A DNA stretch of 33,078 nt from assembly GCA_019417125.1 (NCBI GenBank), contig DXVZ01000084.1:1-33078 (forward strand), read 5' to 3'. The notes under the pieces are model-generated. The model made no database searches. It saw only the letters and a list, made by a program, of their open reading frames with translations, and was not told the origin of the DNA. The position numbers and the translations under genes are program-made. This document shows positions 15,457 to 22,032 of the stretch, piece by piece (the stretch's first letter is position 1; each line of letters starts with the position of its first letter). Origin of the DNA: Phascolarctobacterium sp. GTDB taxonomy: Bacteria > Bacillota > Negativicutes > Acidaminococcales > Acidaminococcaceae.

Positions 15457-16626
15457 TTATTTATAAGATTTTTGGTAAATGCTGATAACGTCTTCTTTAG
15501 TCAGCTTTACGCGGTCGCAGGCAAACAAGCCGCCCATCGGGCCCATGGCGTTGTCAGCCATTTTGTCAAACTCATCCGGCGTAATGCCGTAATCGCTCAT
15601 TTTAAGGTCTGCTACGCCGCAGTCAGTTAAAAGTTTCTCCAAAACGGTAAAAAAATCCTCCGGTTTATCGGCATTTTCCATTCCCATGGCTTTAGCCATG
15701 CGGATAAAACGTTCATCGCAGGCATGGTGCGCAATAACGTTGCCAAAATAAGCGCGGCTTAACATAATCAGCCCTGCGCCGTGCGGCAGATTGGGGTGGT
15801 AAGCGCTTAAAGCGTGTTCCAGCGAGTGCTGGCTGCTGGTAGTGCCTACGCACATTACCGTGCCGGAAAGAATATTGCCGAAAGCGACATGCGTCCTGGC
15901 TTCAATGTCATTGCCGTCTTTAACGGCGCGTGCCAGGTAGCGGCCTACATTTTCAATTGCGGTAATGGCGTACATATCGCTCATCATGTTAGCGAATTTG
16001 GAGATATAACCTTCTAAACTGTGGCTTAGCGCGTCAAATCCCTGGTAAGCGGTGTAATGTGCCGGTACGCTTTTCATAAGTTCGGGGTCTTCAATGCACA
16101 GCACAGGGAACAGCGCCGGTGTTTTTAACCCGACTTTCTCGTTGGTTTCGGGGTTAGTGATAACGCAGCCTGCATCGGCTTCGCTGCCTGTGCCGGCGGT
16201 AGTGCTGATGGCTACGATGGGCAGCGGTGCGTTAGCAAGCGGCTGGCCTTTACCGGTACCACTGCCAATGTAGTCCCATAAATCACCGGGGTTGGTTACC
16301 ATAACGGCAATGGCTTTAGCGCTGTCAATAACGCTGCCGCCGCCCAAAGCAACGATGAAATCCGCACCCTGAGCTTTAACAAAAGCCGCGCCTTCCATAA
16401 CGGTTTCTTTCAGAGGGTTAGGCTGAATTTTATCAAAAACGCTGGCGGCAACGCCTGCCTGTGCCAGCTGTTCTTCGGTGCGGCTTAAATAACCGTTGGC
16501 ACGGGTAGATTTGCCGTTGGAGATGATAATAACGGCTTTTTTGCCGGGCAGCTGCTGCTTGCCAAGTTCGTTTAAAGTACCTGCACCGAATAAAATTTTA
16601 GTTGGAACATACATATTAAAGTCCAT
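15457..16626 (-). CDS. Iron-containing alcohol dehydrogenase
   Basis: A 389-residue group III (iron-dependent) alcohol dehydrogenase, NAD(P)-linked, reducing an aldehyde or oxidising an alcohol in the cytoplasm. The ATG at 16626 is preferred over one five codons upstream because GGGAGG at 16634-16639 is 7 bases before it. GGGSVIDSAKAIA (95-107) is the dinucleotide-binding loop and STTAGTGSEAD (141-151) is the next family signature. Metal ligands are Asp198, His202 (GFDALSH), His267 and His282 (PHG). It is the first gene of the operon, directly behind the MerR-type promoter, and the only one of the five without a signal peptide. In B. subtilis the AdhR regulator controls a zinc-type aldehyde dehydrogenase, so an analogous aldehyde-detoxifying role is likely. 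Confidence 0.92.
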   Translation of the reverse strand: MDFNMYVPTKILFGAGTLNELGKQQLPGKKAVIIISNGKSTRANGYLSRTEEQLAQAGVAASVFDKIQPNPLKETVMEGAAFVKAQGADFIVALGGGSVIDSAKAIAVMVTNPGDLWDYIGSGTGKGQPLANAPLPIVAISTTAGTGSEADAGCVITNPETNEKVGLKTPALFPVLCIEDPELMKSVPAHYTAYQGFDALSHSLEGYISKFANMMSDMYAITAIENVGRYLARAVKDGNDIEARTHVAFGNILSGTVMCVGTTSSQHSLEHALSAYHPNLPHGAGLIMLSRAYFGNVIAHHACDERFIRMAKAMGMENADKPEDFFTVLEKLLTDCGVADLKMSDYGITPDEFDKMADNAMGPMGGLFACDRVKLTKEDVISIYQKSYK

Positions 16627-16651
16627 TTTTATGCCTCCCAAAATAAAGTGC

Positions 16652-16679
16652 TTGCTTATTCGGGCTTATATGCTATAAT
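16652..16679 (+). promoter_or_regulatory. Possible promoter of the MerR regulator
   Basis: TTGCTT (16652-16657) and TATAAT (16674-16679) are 16 bp apart on the plus strand. A transcript from here would start near 16686 and cross the operator before the ATG at 16778, which would allow autoregulation. Confidence 0.5.
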
Positions 16680-16708
16680 CATCATATAAGTTCTATAAGT
16701 TTAAGTAG

Positions 16709-16739
16709 ATTATATAAGTTAAAGCGTACTTTAAGTCAA
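16709..16739 (-). promoter_or_regulatory. MerR-type promoter of the adh-hydrolase operon, 19-bp spacer
   Basis: On the minus strand TTGACT (16734-16739) and TATAAT (16709-16714) are separated by 19 bp (16715-16733). The over-long spacer is the hallmark of promoters that MerR regulators activate by twisting DNA. The operator lies inside the spacer. The operon's first ATG is at 16626. Confidence 0.85.
16718..16735. promoter_or_regulatory. AdhR-like operator (inverted repeat)
   Basis: GTTAAAG-CGTA-CTTTAAG differs by one base from CTTAAAG-N4-CTTTAAG, which I recall as the B. subtilis AdhR site. It occupies the spacer between -35 and -10. Three nearby TATAAGTT direct repeats (16685-16692, 16694-16701, 16713-16720) may be extra contacts or chance in AT-rich DNA. 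Confidence 0.75.
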
Positions 16740-16777
16740 TGGCAAAATTGTGAACTTTTGCGAAGGAGTGATAAAAA

Positions 16778-17248
16778 ATGTTTTACACTGTCGGCGAAAT
16801 GGCAAAAATATTAAATACAACGCCCTCAACCCTGCGTTATTATGATAAAGAAGGTCTGCTGCCGTTTGTAGAGCGTACAGAAAGCGGCATCCGTATGTTT
16901 AAGGACAGCGATTACGAGTGGCTGCTCATCATCGACTGCTTAAAAAACACCGGCATGGGCATTAAAGACATTAAAAAATTTATCGAAATGGTGCTGGCAG
17001 GCGACGCTACCATTAAAGAGCGCTTGGCGATGATTATTAAGCAGCGCCAAAGCGTTAAGGAACAGATGGAAAAATTGCAGCAAACGCTGGAAATTTTGGA
17101 CTACAAGGTGTGGTATTACAGCACCGCCGATAAGGCAGGCACAACATCCGTGCCGCGCAATATGACGGAAGAAGAAGTGCCAGAACAGCTGCGTGAAGCG
17201 CGCCGCCGCTTAAAACTTACTCACGCCCGTGCGGACGATTTAAACTAA
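16778..17248 (+). CDS. MerR-family regulator, AdhR/NmlR-like carbonyl sensor
   Basis: A 156-residue MerR-family activator. The N-terminal winged helix-turn-helix is TVGEMAKILNTTPSTLRYYD (4-23) followed by EGLLPF. A dimerisation coiled coil spans about 80-115, and a charged tail with a tryptophan (KVWYY) follows. Its only cysteine is Cys54 (IIDCLKNTGMGIKDIKKFI), at the position of the single conserved cysteine (Cys52) used by AdhR to sense aldehydes and other thiol-reactive compounds. No metal-binding Cys set of MerR, ZntR or CueR type is present. AAGGAG lies about 10 bases before the ATG. It is divergent from the alcohol dehydrogenase operon with a matching operator between them, so it almost certainly controls that operon and perhaps itself. 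A terminator follows. Confidence 0.88.
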   Translation: MFYTVGEMAKILNTTPSTLRYYDKEGLLPFVERTESGIRMFKDSDYEWLLIIDCLKNTGMGIKDIKKFIEMVLAGDATIKERLAMIIKQRQSVKEQMEKLQQTLEILDYKVWYYSTADKAGTTSVPRNMTEEEVPEQLREARRRLKLTHARADDLN

Positions 17249-17266
17249 AAAGTGTGTTAGATGTAC

Positions 17267-17305
17267 AAAAAGCAGAAACGCATTTGTTTGCGCTTCTGCT
17301 TTTTG
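17267..17305 (+). terminator. Intrinsic terminator after the MerR gene
   Basis: AAAAAGCAGAAACGCA (17267-17282) pairs with TGCGCTTCTGCTTTTT (17289-17304) with one or two imperfect pairs, ending in a T-run. Confidence 0.85.
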
Positions 17306-17424
17306 GCTTTTATGTACAGGCAAATACCAATGCGGCTATCTGAATTAAACAAATATTAATAATTAGCCTATGATTTTAATAGAGAAAAACATATATAAAT
17401 TATACTTAATATCCTTAAAATAAT

Positions 17425-17621
17425 ACTGCAACTAATGATACTAAAGTTGATGGTATAGATATCAATAGTGCCAAACTTTGAGGCTAGTGGCACTAAAAGT
17501 GGTACTATTGATACTAAAATTTGGCACCGATGGCACCAAAATTGGCACCGATGGCACTGATTTTGATACCAATGAGATTAAGGTTGAAACTATTGACACT
17601 AATTTTTATACCGATATTTAA
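17425..17621 (+). repeat. Decayed tandem 21-bp repeat encoding a heptapeptide
   Basis: The 397-bp gap between the MerR gene and fic is AT-rich and, from 17425, consists of about eight degenerate units. Their spans are 17425-17445 (21), 17446-17475 (30), 17476-17497 (22), 17498-17518 (21), 17519-17540 (22), 17541-17561 (21), 17562-17582 (21) and 17583-17603 (21), with a partial unit to a TAA at 17621. Read on the plus strand the units encode a heptapeptide such as FGTDGTK, IGTDGTD, FDTNEIK and VETIDTN. The two 22-bp units shift the frame and a TGA lies at 17479-17481, so no intact protein is made. It looks like the remnant of a repeat protein gene; I do not recognise which. No start codon or ribosome site is evident. 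Confidence 0.6.
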
Positions 17622-17645
17622 ATATACAAGATTTTTTTAATTGTA

Positions 17646-18590
17646 TTAAAAAGTGCGCCAGCAATTTTCTTTTAAGAAAGTTTTAATTATATCAATATCT
17701 TTGTTTTCGTAATATTTTACCAATAACGACTTAAATTCTGATACATTTTTTTCAGGTATTATCAATAGCCCTGCACCATGAGCAATTAGAAAATGGTTGG
17801 TAAAAATTATGGAAGCTCTTTTGTTGCCGTCTGTAAAAACTTGCGTTTTCATACAGTACAGGCATAAGTCTATTGCTGTATCTATAACAGGATTGTTACT
17901 TTGTGCTATTTTGGCAATTTGTTCTTTAACATTAATTTCTATTGGTAATGGCGGCACATATTTTGTTCCGCCAATAGTGACAGGGACGGAACGGATTTTT
18001 CCTCCTTCATGGAAAAATCCTTCGTTTACAAGCCGTGCAATATAGCAAAGCAGATAATAATCTGTTGGGGCTGTTATTACATTCTTATCCAAAATAAATT
18101 CCCAGGCATGTTTAAGATTAACGATTTTTTGAATATCGCTCGGTGTCATTCCGCTGACGATGCCGTTGTCAATAACGTTTTCGGTTTGCGGAAATGTAGT
18201 TGTAACGCCTTCAAGAATTGCTTGGTCATAGATATTGGCTTTCATATTGGCACGTGCAAAATCTAAATTTAGCTGTATTTTGGGAGATAGTTCCTGCTCG
18301 GTATAACCAATTAATGCCAGTTCTTTTTCGATTTTGCGCAGTTGTTTTCTTAACTCCCTTGCTTCACGTGCGTAACGTAAAAGTGCAGCATATAGTTCGT
18401 CTGAAAAAATATCTACATAAGTTGAAGTTAATTTGCCGGCAATACGTTTGCGGACATACAAATATTTGTTCCCTGCCCTATTAGTTTTTATTTCCGGTGT
18501 ACCGTCATAAGGCAATAATTGAAGCCGTGCCTGTAATTCAGCTTTGTTTCTTAAAAGCTGTTGTAAATTATCTAAATTTTGGTTTGTCAT
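17646..18590 (-). CDS. Fic-domain protein with an altered active-site motif
   Basis: A 314-residue Fic-fold protein. Classical Fic enzymes transfer AMP from ATP to target hydroxyls using HPFxxGN(G/K)R. Here the motif is QVFTDGNKR (250-258): the phosphate-binding DGNKR is intact but the catalytic His is Gln. I recall other Fic-family proteins with a similar Q in this place, so it may be a subfamily trait rather than damage. ILEGVTTTFPQTENVI (125-140) resembles the inhibitory helix (S/T)xxxE(G/N) of self-inhibited Fic proteins. The first 100 residues are a charged, coiled-coil-like region (about 65-95). AGGAG is 9-10 bases before the ATG. No antitoxin gene is beside it. The gene is much more AT-rich than its neighbours and sits between repeat structures, suggesting acquisition by transfer. 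Confidence 0.8.
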   Translation of the reverse strand: MTNQNLDNLQQLLRNKAELQARLQLLPYDGTPEIKTNRAGNKYLYVRKRIAGKLTSTYVDIFSDELYAALLRYAREARELRKQLRKIEKELALIGYTEQELSPKIQLNLDFARANMKANIYDQAILEGVTTTFPQTENVIDNGIVSGMTPSDIQKIVNLKHAWEFILDKNVITAPTDYYLLCYIARLVNEGFFHEGGKIRSVPVTIGGTKYVPPLPIEINVKEQIAKIAQSNNPVIDTAIDLCLYCMKTQVFTDGNKRASIIFTNHFLIAHGAGLLIIPEKNVSEFKSLLVKYYENKDIDIIKTFLKENCWRTF

Positions 18591-18604
18591 AAAATAAAAC
18601 TCCT

Positions 18605-18713
18605 ATATAGGGAATATTTTTAGATTAATATTCGTTAAAAGTTCCCTATATGAAATGCAAAAAATAAAATAGGGAACTTTTTTAGTAAATATTAACATAA
18701 TATTCCCTATTTT
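18605..18713. repeat. Nested inverted-repeat element upstream of fic
   Basis: Four AGGGAA/TTCCCT half-sites form two perfect pairs: ATATAGGGAA (18605-18614) with TTCCCTATAT (18642-18651), and AAAATAGGGAA (18666-18676) with TTCCCTATTTT (18703-18713). The two units, each 47-48 bp, are also inverted copies of each other: ATAGGGAATATT (18607-18618) matches AATATTCCCTAT (18699-18710), and AAAAGTTCCCTAT (18637-18649) matches ATAGGGAACTTTT (18669-18681). The 169-bp gap between fic and ppx holds little else. It could be a multi-site operator for fic, whose ribosome site abuts it, or a small mobile element. Confidence 0.75.
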
Positions 18714-18759
18714 TCAACTGTAATATTAAATTTGGCGGATTAGAAAAGTAAGTTGTTTC

Positions 18760-20286
18760 TTACCCTTCTATTATTTTAAAACGCAGCGGTTTGCCAAAGG
18801 CTTTTAAAAACCATTTTAGGTGCGCGCGTATCTGGTGCATTTCGATAACAGGGTTGCCGTGTTCTTTTAAGTCCAAAAAAGCACATTCGGCGTTCAGTCC
18901 GGCATGATTAATGCTTAAAATGCCGGTTTGCGTGTAGTCCAGGCTTTCGGCAAGCGCTAAAATCAGCGCCAGCTTGTTAACTGTTGCCCAGTTATTTTCT
19001 GTCAGCATAGTCATGTACAGCGGGTCGCGCGAAAAATAGCTTTTGGATACGCCGTTGTGCCACCCCGCAATGGCGGAGGTAATTAGCTGTTCCTTATGCG
19101 TCAGCCCGAACAGCTGGGCGTTTTGAATCATGTAGGCGCTGTGGCGCGCGTGGCTGTAAAAGTTAATGGTAATGCCGATGTCGTGCAGCAGCGCCGCCGT
19201 TTTTAACAGGCGGCGGCAGTTTTTGCCAAGCCCGTGCAGCGGTTTCCAGGCGTCAAACATTGCCAGCGCCAGATGCGTAATGTGGTGGCTGTGCGTCGGG
19301 TCTGGCGTGTACAGGTTTAAAATATTATCGGTGCTGCGCGCTAAAATGTCTTCGGCAATCAGCGGCAGGCTGCGTTCTTTGGAATAGTAGTCATAAAACA
19401 AGCCTTCGCGCAGGCCGCAGCCGCTGGTAATAAGCTGCTTGCTGCCGGTAACTTCAAACAGGGCGTTAATAATTGCCGCCCCGGCGATGATGATGTCGGC
19501 GCGGTCGCTGCTGAGCCCGGAAATTTTGCGGCGTTCTTCCAGCGTGGTGCTTTTAAGGTGGTTAAAAATACCGCGGAATGCCTGTACCGTCAGCTTATAG
19601 TTATGAATTTTGGTTGTTGGGTATTTGGTGGCGCGCTGGTGCATTTTGCCAATGGTGCGCGCCGTGCCGCCAACGCCGATGAGCGGCAGCTTGGGCTGTT
19701 TAAGCCACGGGTATTCTGCCAGGCGCGTGCGCAGAAAGAAACTTAAATCGCTGTAAACGGAGGCGCTGATAGTGTTGCGCGTATTGAACAGCGCCGTTGT
19801 GTTAACAGCGCCGATAGGTACGGAAACGGATTCGAGGATTTTGCGGTCCTGAAAATAAATAAGTTCCGTGCTGCCGCCGCCCAGGTCGAAGATGATGCCG
19901 CTGTGGTAGGGCAGGGTATTGATAACGCCGAGGTAGCTGATATAGGCTTCGGTGTTGCCGGTGATAATGTGCAGGTTAATGCCCGTTTCCTGCTCTACCA
20001 GCCGCGTCAGTTCCGCGCCGTTGGCAGCGTTGCGGATAGCTGCCGTCGCTACGGCGATAATCCTGTCGGCGTGGTACAGCTTGCACATATAGGCGAAGCT
20101 TTTCAGCGTTTCTATGGTGTCGGCAAATGCCTGCGGCGTAAGCTTGCCGTTTTTGTCAATTTTCTGGCTCAGGCGCAGGGCTTCCTTTTGGTTATAAACC
20201 ATGTTGTAAGCGCCGTTTTTATAAATGTGGGTTATAACAAGGCGTGCTGAGTTGGAACCGATATCTATAATAGCTATCCTCTGCAA
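18760..20286 (-). CDS. ppx: Ppx/GppA-family exopolyphosphatase with C-terminal HD domain
   Basis: A 508-residue member of the Ppx/GppA family, which removes phosphate from polyphosphate ends or from pppGpp. The ASKHA-fold ATPase-like part has IIDIGSNSARLVI (6-18), AVATAAIRNA (78-87), TGNTEA (109-114), DLGGGSTELIYF (134-145) and GVGGTARTIG (204-213). A C-terminal HD domain contains ALLHDIG (365-371) and SHARHSAYMI. All catalytic signatures look intact, in contrast to the paralogue on the other strand. The start is TTG at 20286, with AGGAGG 8 bases upstream; the nearby ATG is out of frame. It is divergent from the degenerate paralogue and ppk1, placing it in a polyphosphate locus. Ppx and GppA activities cannot be told apart from sequence. 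Confidence 0.88.
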   Translation of the reverse strand: MQRIAIIDIGSNSARLVITHIYKNGAYNMVYNQKEALRLSQKIDKNGKLTPQAFADTIETLKSFAYMCKLYHADRIIAVATAAIRNAANGAELTRLVEQETGINLHIITGNTEAYISYLGVINTLPYHSGIIFDLGGGSTELIYFQDRKILESVSVPIGAVNTTALFNTRNTISASVYSDLSFFLRTRLAEYPWLKQPKLPLIGVGGTARTIGKMHQRATKYPTTKIHNYKLTVQAFRGIFNHLKSTTLEERRKISGLSSDRADIIIAGAAIINALFEVTGSKQLITSGCGLREGLFYDYYSKERSLPLIAEDILARSTDNILNLYTPDPTHSHHITHLALAMFDAWKPLHGLGKNCRRLLKTAALLHDIGITINFYSHARHSAYMIQNAQLFGLTHKEQLITSAIAGWHNGVSKSYFSRDPLYMTMLTENNWATVNKLALILALAESLDYTQTGILSINHAGLNAECAFLDLKEHGNPVIEMHQIRAHLKWFLKAFGKPLRFKIIEG

Positions 20287-20478
20287 AGTGCATTCCTCCT
20301 GTTTTACGTTCTTTAAAACAGCATATTTAATATATATTTACCGGCAAAAGTTAAAAATCCTGCCAAAAAGCAGATAAAATGTAAAATAGTAAGCAAGGAA
20401 GCGTAAAAATATTGTTAAAGGCAAGGATTTAAGGCGCAAGCGTCGAATTAAAAAATAATGCTTTAATGAGGTGGTCTT

Positions 20479-22032
20479 GTGAGGAAAAAACAATATAAAA
20501 TTTTTGCTGCCATTCATCTCGGTTCCGAAATGATAAGCATGCAGATAGTACAATACCGTAATTTAAACAATATTAAAATTTTGGAAGAATGCAACCGCCG
20601 CGTGCGTTTAGGTGAAGAAACATTCAAAAATAAAATCATTCCGTTCAGTATGGTTAACGAAATTTGCGAACTGCTGGTGGGCTTTAAGCGCCTGATGACG
20701 GAATACGAAGTTGAGGAATACAGTATGCAGGCAACGACGGCGGTACGCGAGGCACTGAACCGTGTTTTTCTGCTGGACCAAATTTATATCCGCACCGGGC
20801 TGAAGGTAACGGTTATTGACTTGCCTGAAGAAATATACACCAAATACGCTTCCATCCGCCGCACCATGAAGCTGGACGGCTTAACCGGCGTTGATGAAAG
20901 TATGCTGATGATGGATATTTCTTCCGGCGGTTTGGGCATTACCTTTGTTAAGGATAACGTTATCCGCTATCAGCAGAACCTTAATATCGGCGTTATCCGC
21001 GTTAAGGAAAGTTTTAACCGCAATCAGCGCAGTTCCATGAAGTTTAACCAAGCGCTGGCGGAATATCTTTCCAGCACGATGGGCGCGGTAAGGTATGCGC
21101 TTAAAAACGAGCAAATCCGTTATTTGGTGCTGACGGGCGCGGAATCGGAACTGTTGCTGCAAATGCTGGGCGTGGAGTTTAAAGCCGGCGTTATCCGCAT
21201 TAAAACGGAAAAATTTATGCAGCTGTTTAAAACCGTGCACGAACTGAACCTGCCGCAGATTATTAAAGTGTTTAAAATTAACGAGAACGTGGCGGAATTG
21301 GTTGTGCCGACCATTTTATTGTACGAGCAGCTTTTAGCGCTGGTACAGGTACAGGAAATTATCTTAACTGATGACCGTTTTATTGACGGCATCTGCCTTT
21401 TGCATATCGGCCCCAAAACCAGCAAAGAGTACGCTGCGGAACTGGAACAGGAACAGCTGAGCCTTTTGCACAGCATCGGCGCACGCTACCAGTACGATGA
21501 AGCGCATTCACGCCAGGTATCGAAGCTGGCTTTGGCGATGTTTGATAAGCTGGGCAAGCACCACGGGCTGGACAGCCACAGCCGCATTTTACTGCAGGCA
21601 ACAGCGCTTTTGCACGACATAGGCAAATACGTTTCGCTGCGCAGCCATTCGCTGTACAGCTATAAACTGATTATGTCAAGCGATATACTGGGCTTCAGCG
21701 AAATGGACAAAAAAATTGTGGCGCTGGCAAGCTATTACCATGCTCACCGGCTGTTTAACGATAAACGCCATGCCGAAGTTGAAGAAATGTCGGCGGAGAT
21801 TATGCCGCTGGTGGCGAAGCTTGCCGCTTTGGTGCGCCTTGCCGACGCGATGGACCGCAGCTATAAGCAAAAAATACGCGGCTGCCGCGTTAACGTTAAA
21901 AACGGCGTGATGAAGGTGGAAGCCATTACGCGCGAGGATTTAACGATAGAAGAATGGACTTTTGCCTCTAAAGCCTCGTTTTTTGAGGAGGTTTACGGAT
22001 TACAGGCAGTTTTGGAACGGGTGGAAAGATAA
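20479..22032 (+). CDS. Degenerate Ppx/GppA-like protein with intact HD domain
   Basis: A 517-residue paralogue of the divergent ppx product. The Ppx-like half has lost key signatures: the first phosphate loop is AAIHLGSEMISM (10-21) instead of IDIGSNSxRL, and the second is MDISSGGLGITF (145-156) instead of DLGGGSTEL. The expected catalytic glutamate context is replaced by DLPEEIYTKY. The C-terminal HD domain is well kept: His343 (EAHSRQV), His379-Asp380 (ALLHDIGKY), His390, His421 and Asp456. It may have become a regulator or binding protein for polyphosphate or (p)ppGpp while keeping a phosphohydrolase domain; this is inference. The start is GTG at 20479 behind GAGGTGG. ppk1 begins at the base after its stop codon, so the two are translationally coupled. 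Confidence 0.82.
   Translation: MRKKQYKIFAAIHLGSEMISMQIVQYRNLNNIKILEECNRRVRLGEETFKNKIIPFSMVNEICELLVGFKRLMTEYEVEEYSMQATTAVREALNRVFLLDQIYIRTGLKVTVIDLPEEIYTKYASIRRTMKLDGLTGVDESMLMMDISSGGLGITFVKDNVIRYQQNLNIGVIRVKESFNRNQRSSMKFNQALAEYLSSTMGAVRYALKNEQIRYLVLTGAESELLLQMLGVEFKAGVIRIKTEKFMQLFKTVHELNLPQIIKVFKINENVAELVVPTILLYEQLLALVQVQEIILTDDRFIDGICLLHIGPKTSKEYAAELEQEQLSLLHSIGARYQYDEAHSRQVSKLALAMFDKLGKHHGLDSHSRILLQATALLHDIGKYVSLRSHSLYSYKLIMSSDILGFSEMDKKIVALASYYHAHRLFNDKRHAEVEEMSAEIMPLVAKLAALVRLADAMDRSYKQKIRGCRVNVKNGVMKVEAITREDLTIEEWTFASKASFFEEVYGLQAVLERVER

Noticed and set aside
17425..17621. Possible CRISPR array in the repeat tract
   Set aside because: Units are contiguous and degenerate, 21-30 bp, with no constant repeat separated by unique spacers, and no cas genes are near.
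18218..18484. Plus-strand open frames opposite fic as a possible antitoxin
   Set aside because: They lie fully antisense to fic, have no ribosome site and end within it. A Fic antitoxin would normally be a separate neighbouring gene.
18605..18713. Insertion sequence
   Set aside because: There is no transposase. fic is not a transposase, and the inverted repeats lie on one side of fic only.
18748..18763. Terminator for ppx
   Set aside because: GTAAG and CTTAC can pair with a 6-nt loop followed by TTTTCT on the minus strand, but a 5-bp AT-rich stem overlapping the stop codon is too weak to call.
20338..20478. Promoter for the degenerate Ppx-ppk1 operon
   Set aside because: Several AT-rich -10-like strings exist, but no hexamer pair with good spacing stands out, so I do not assign one.
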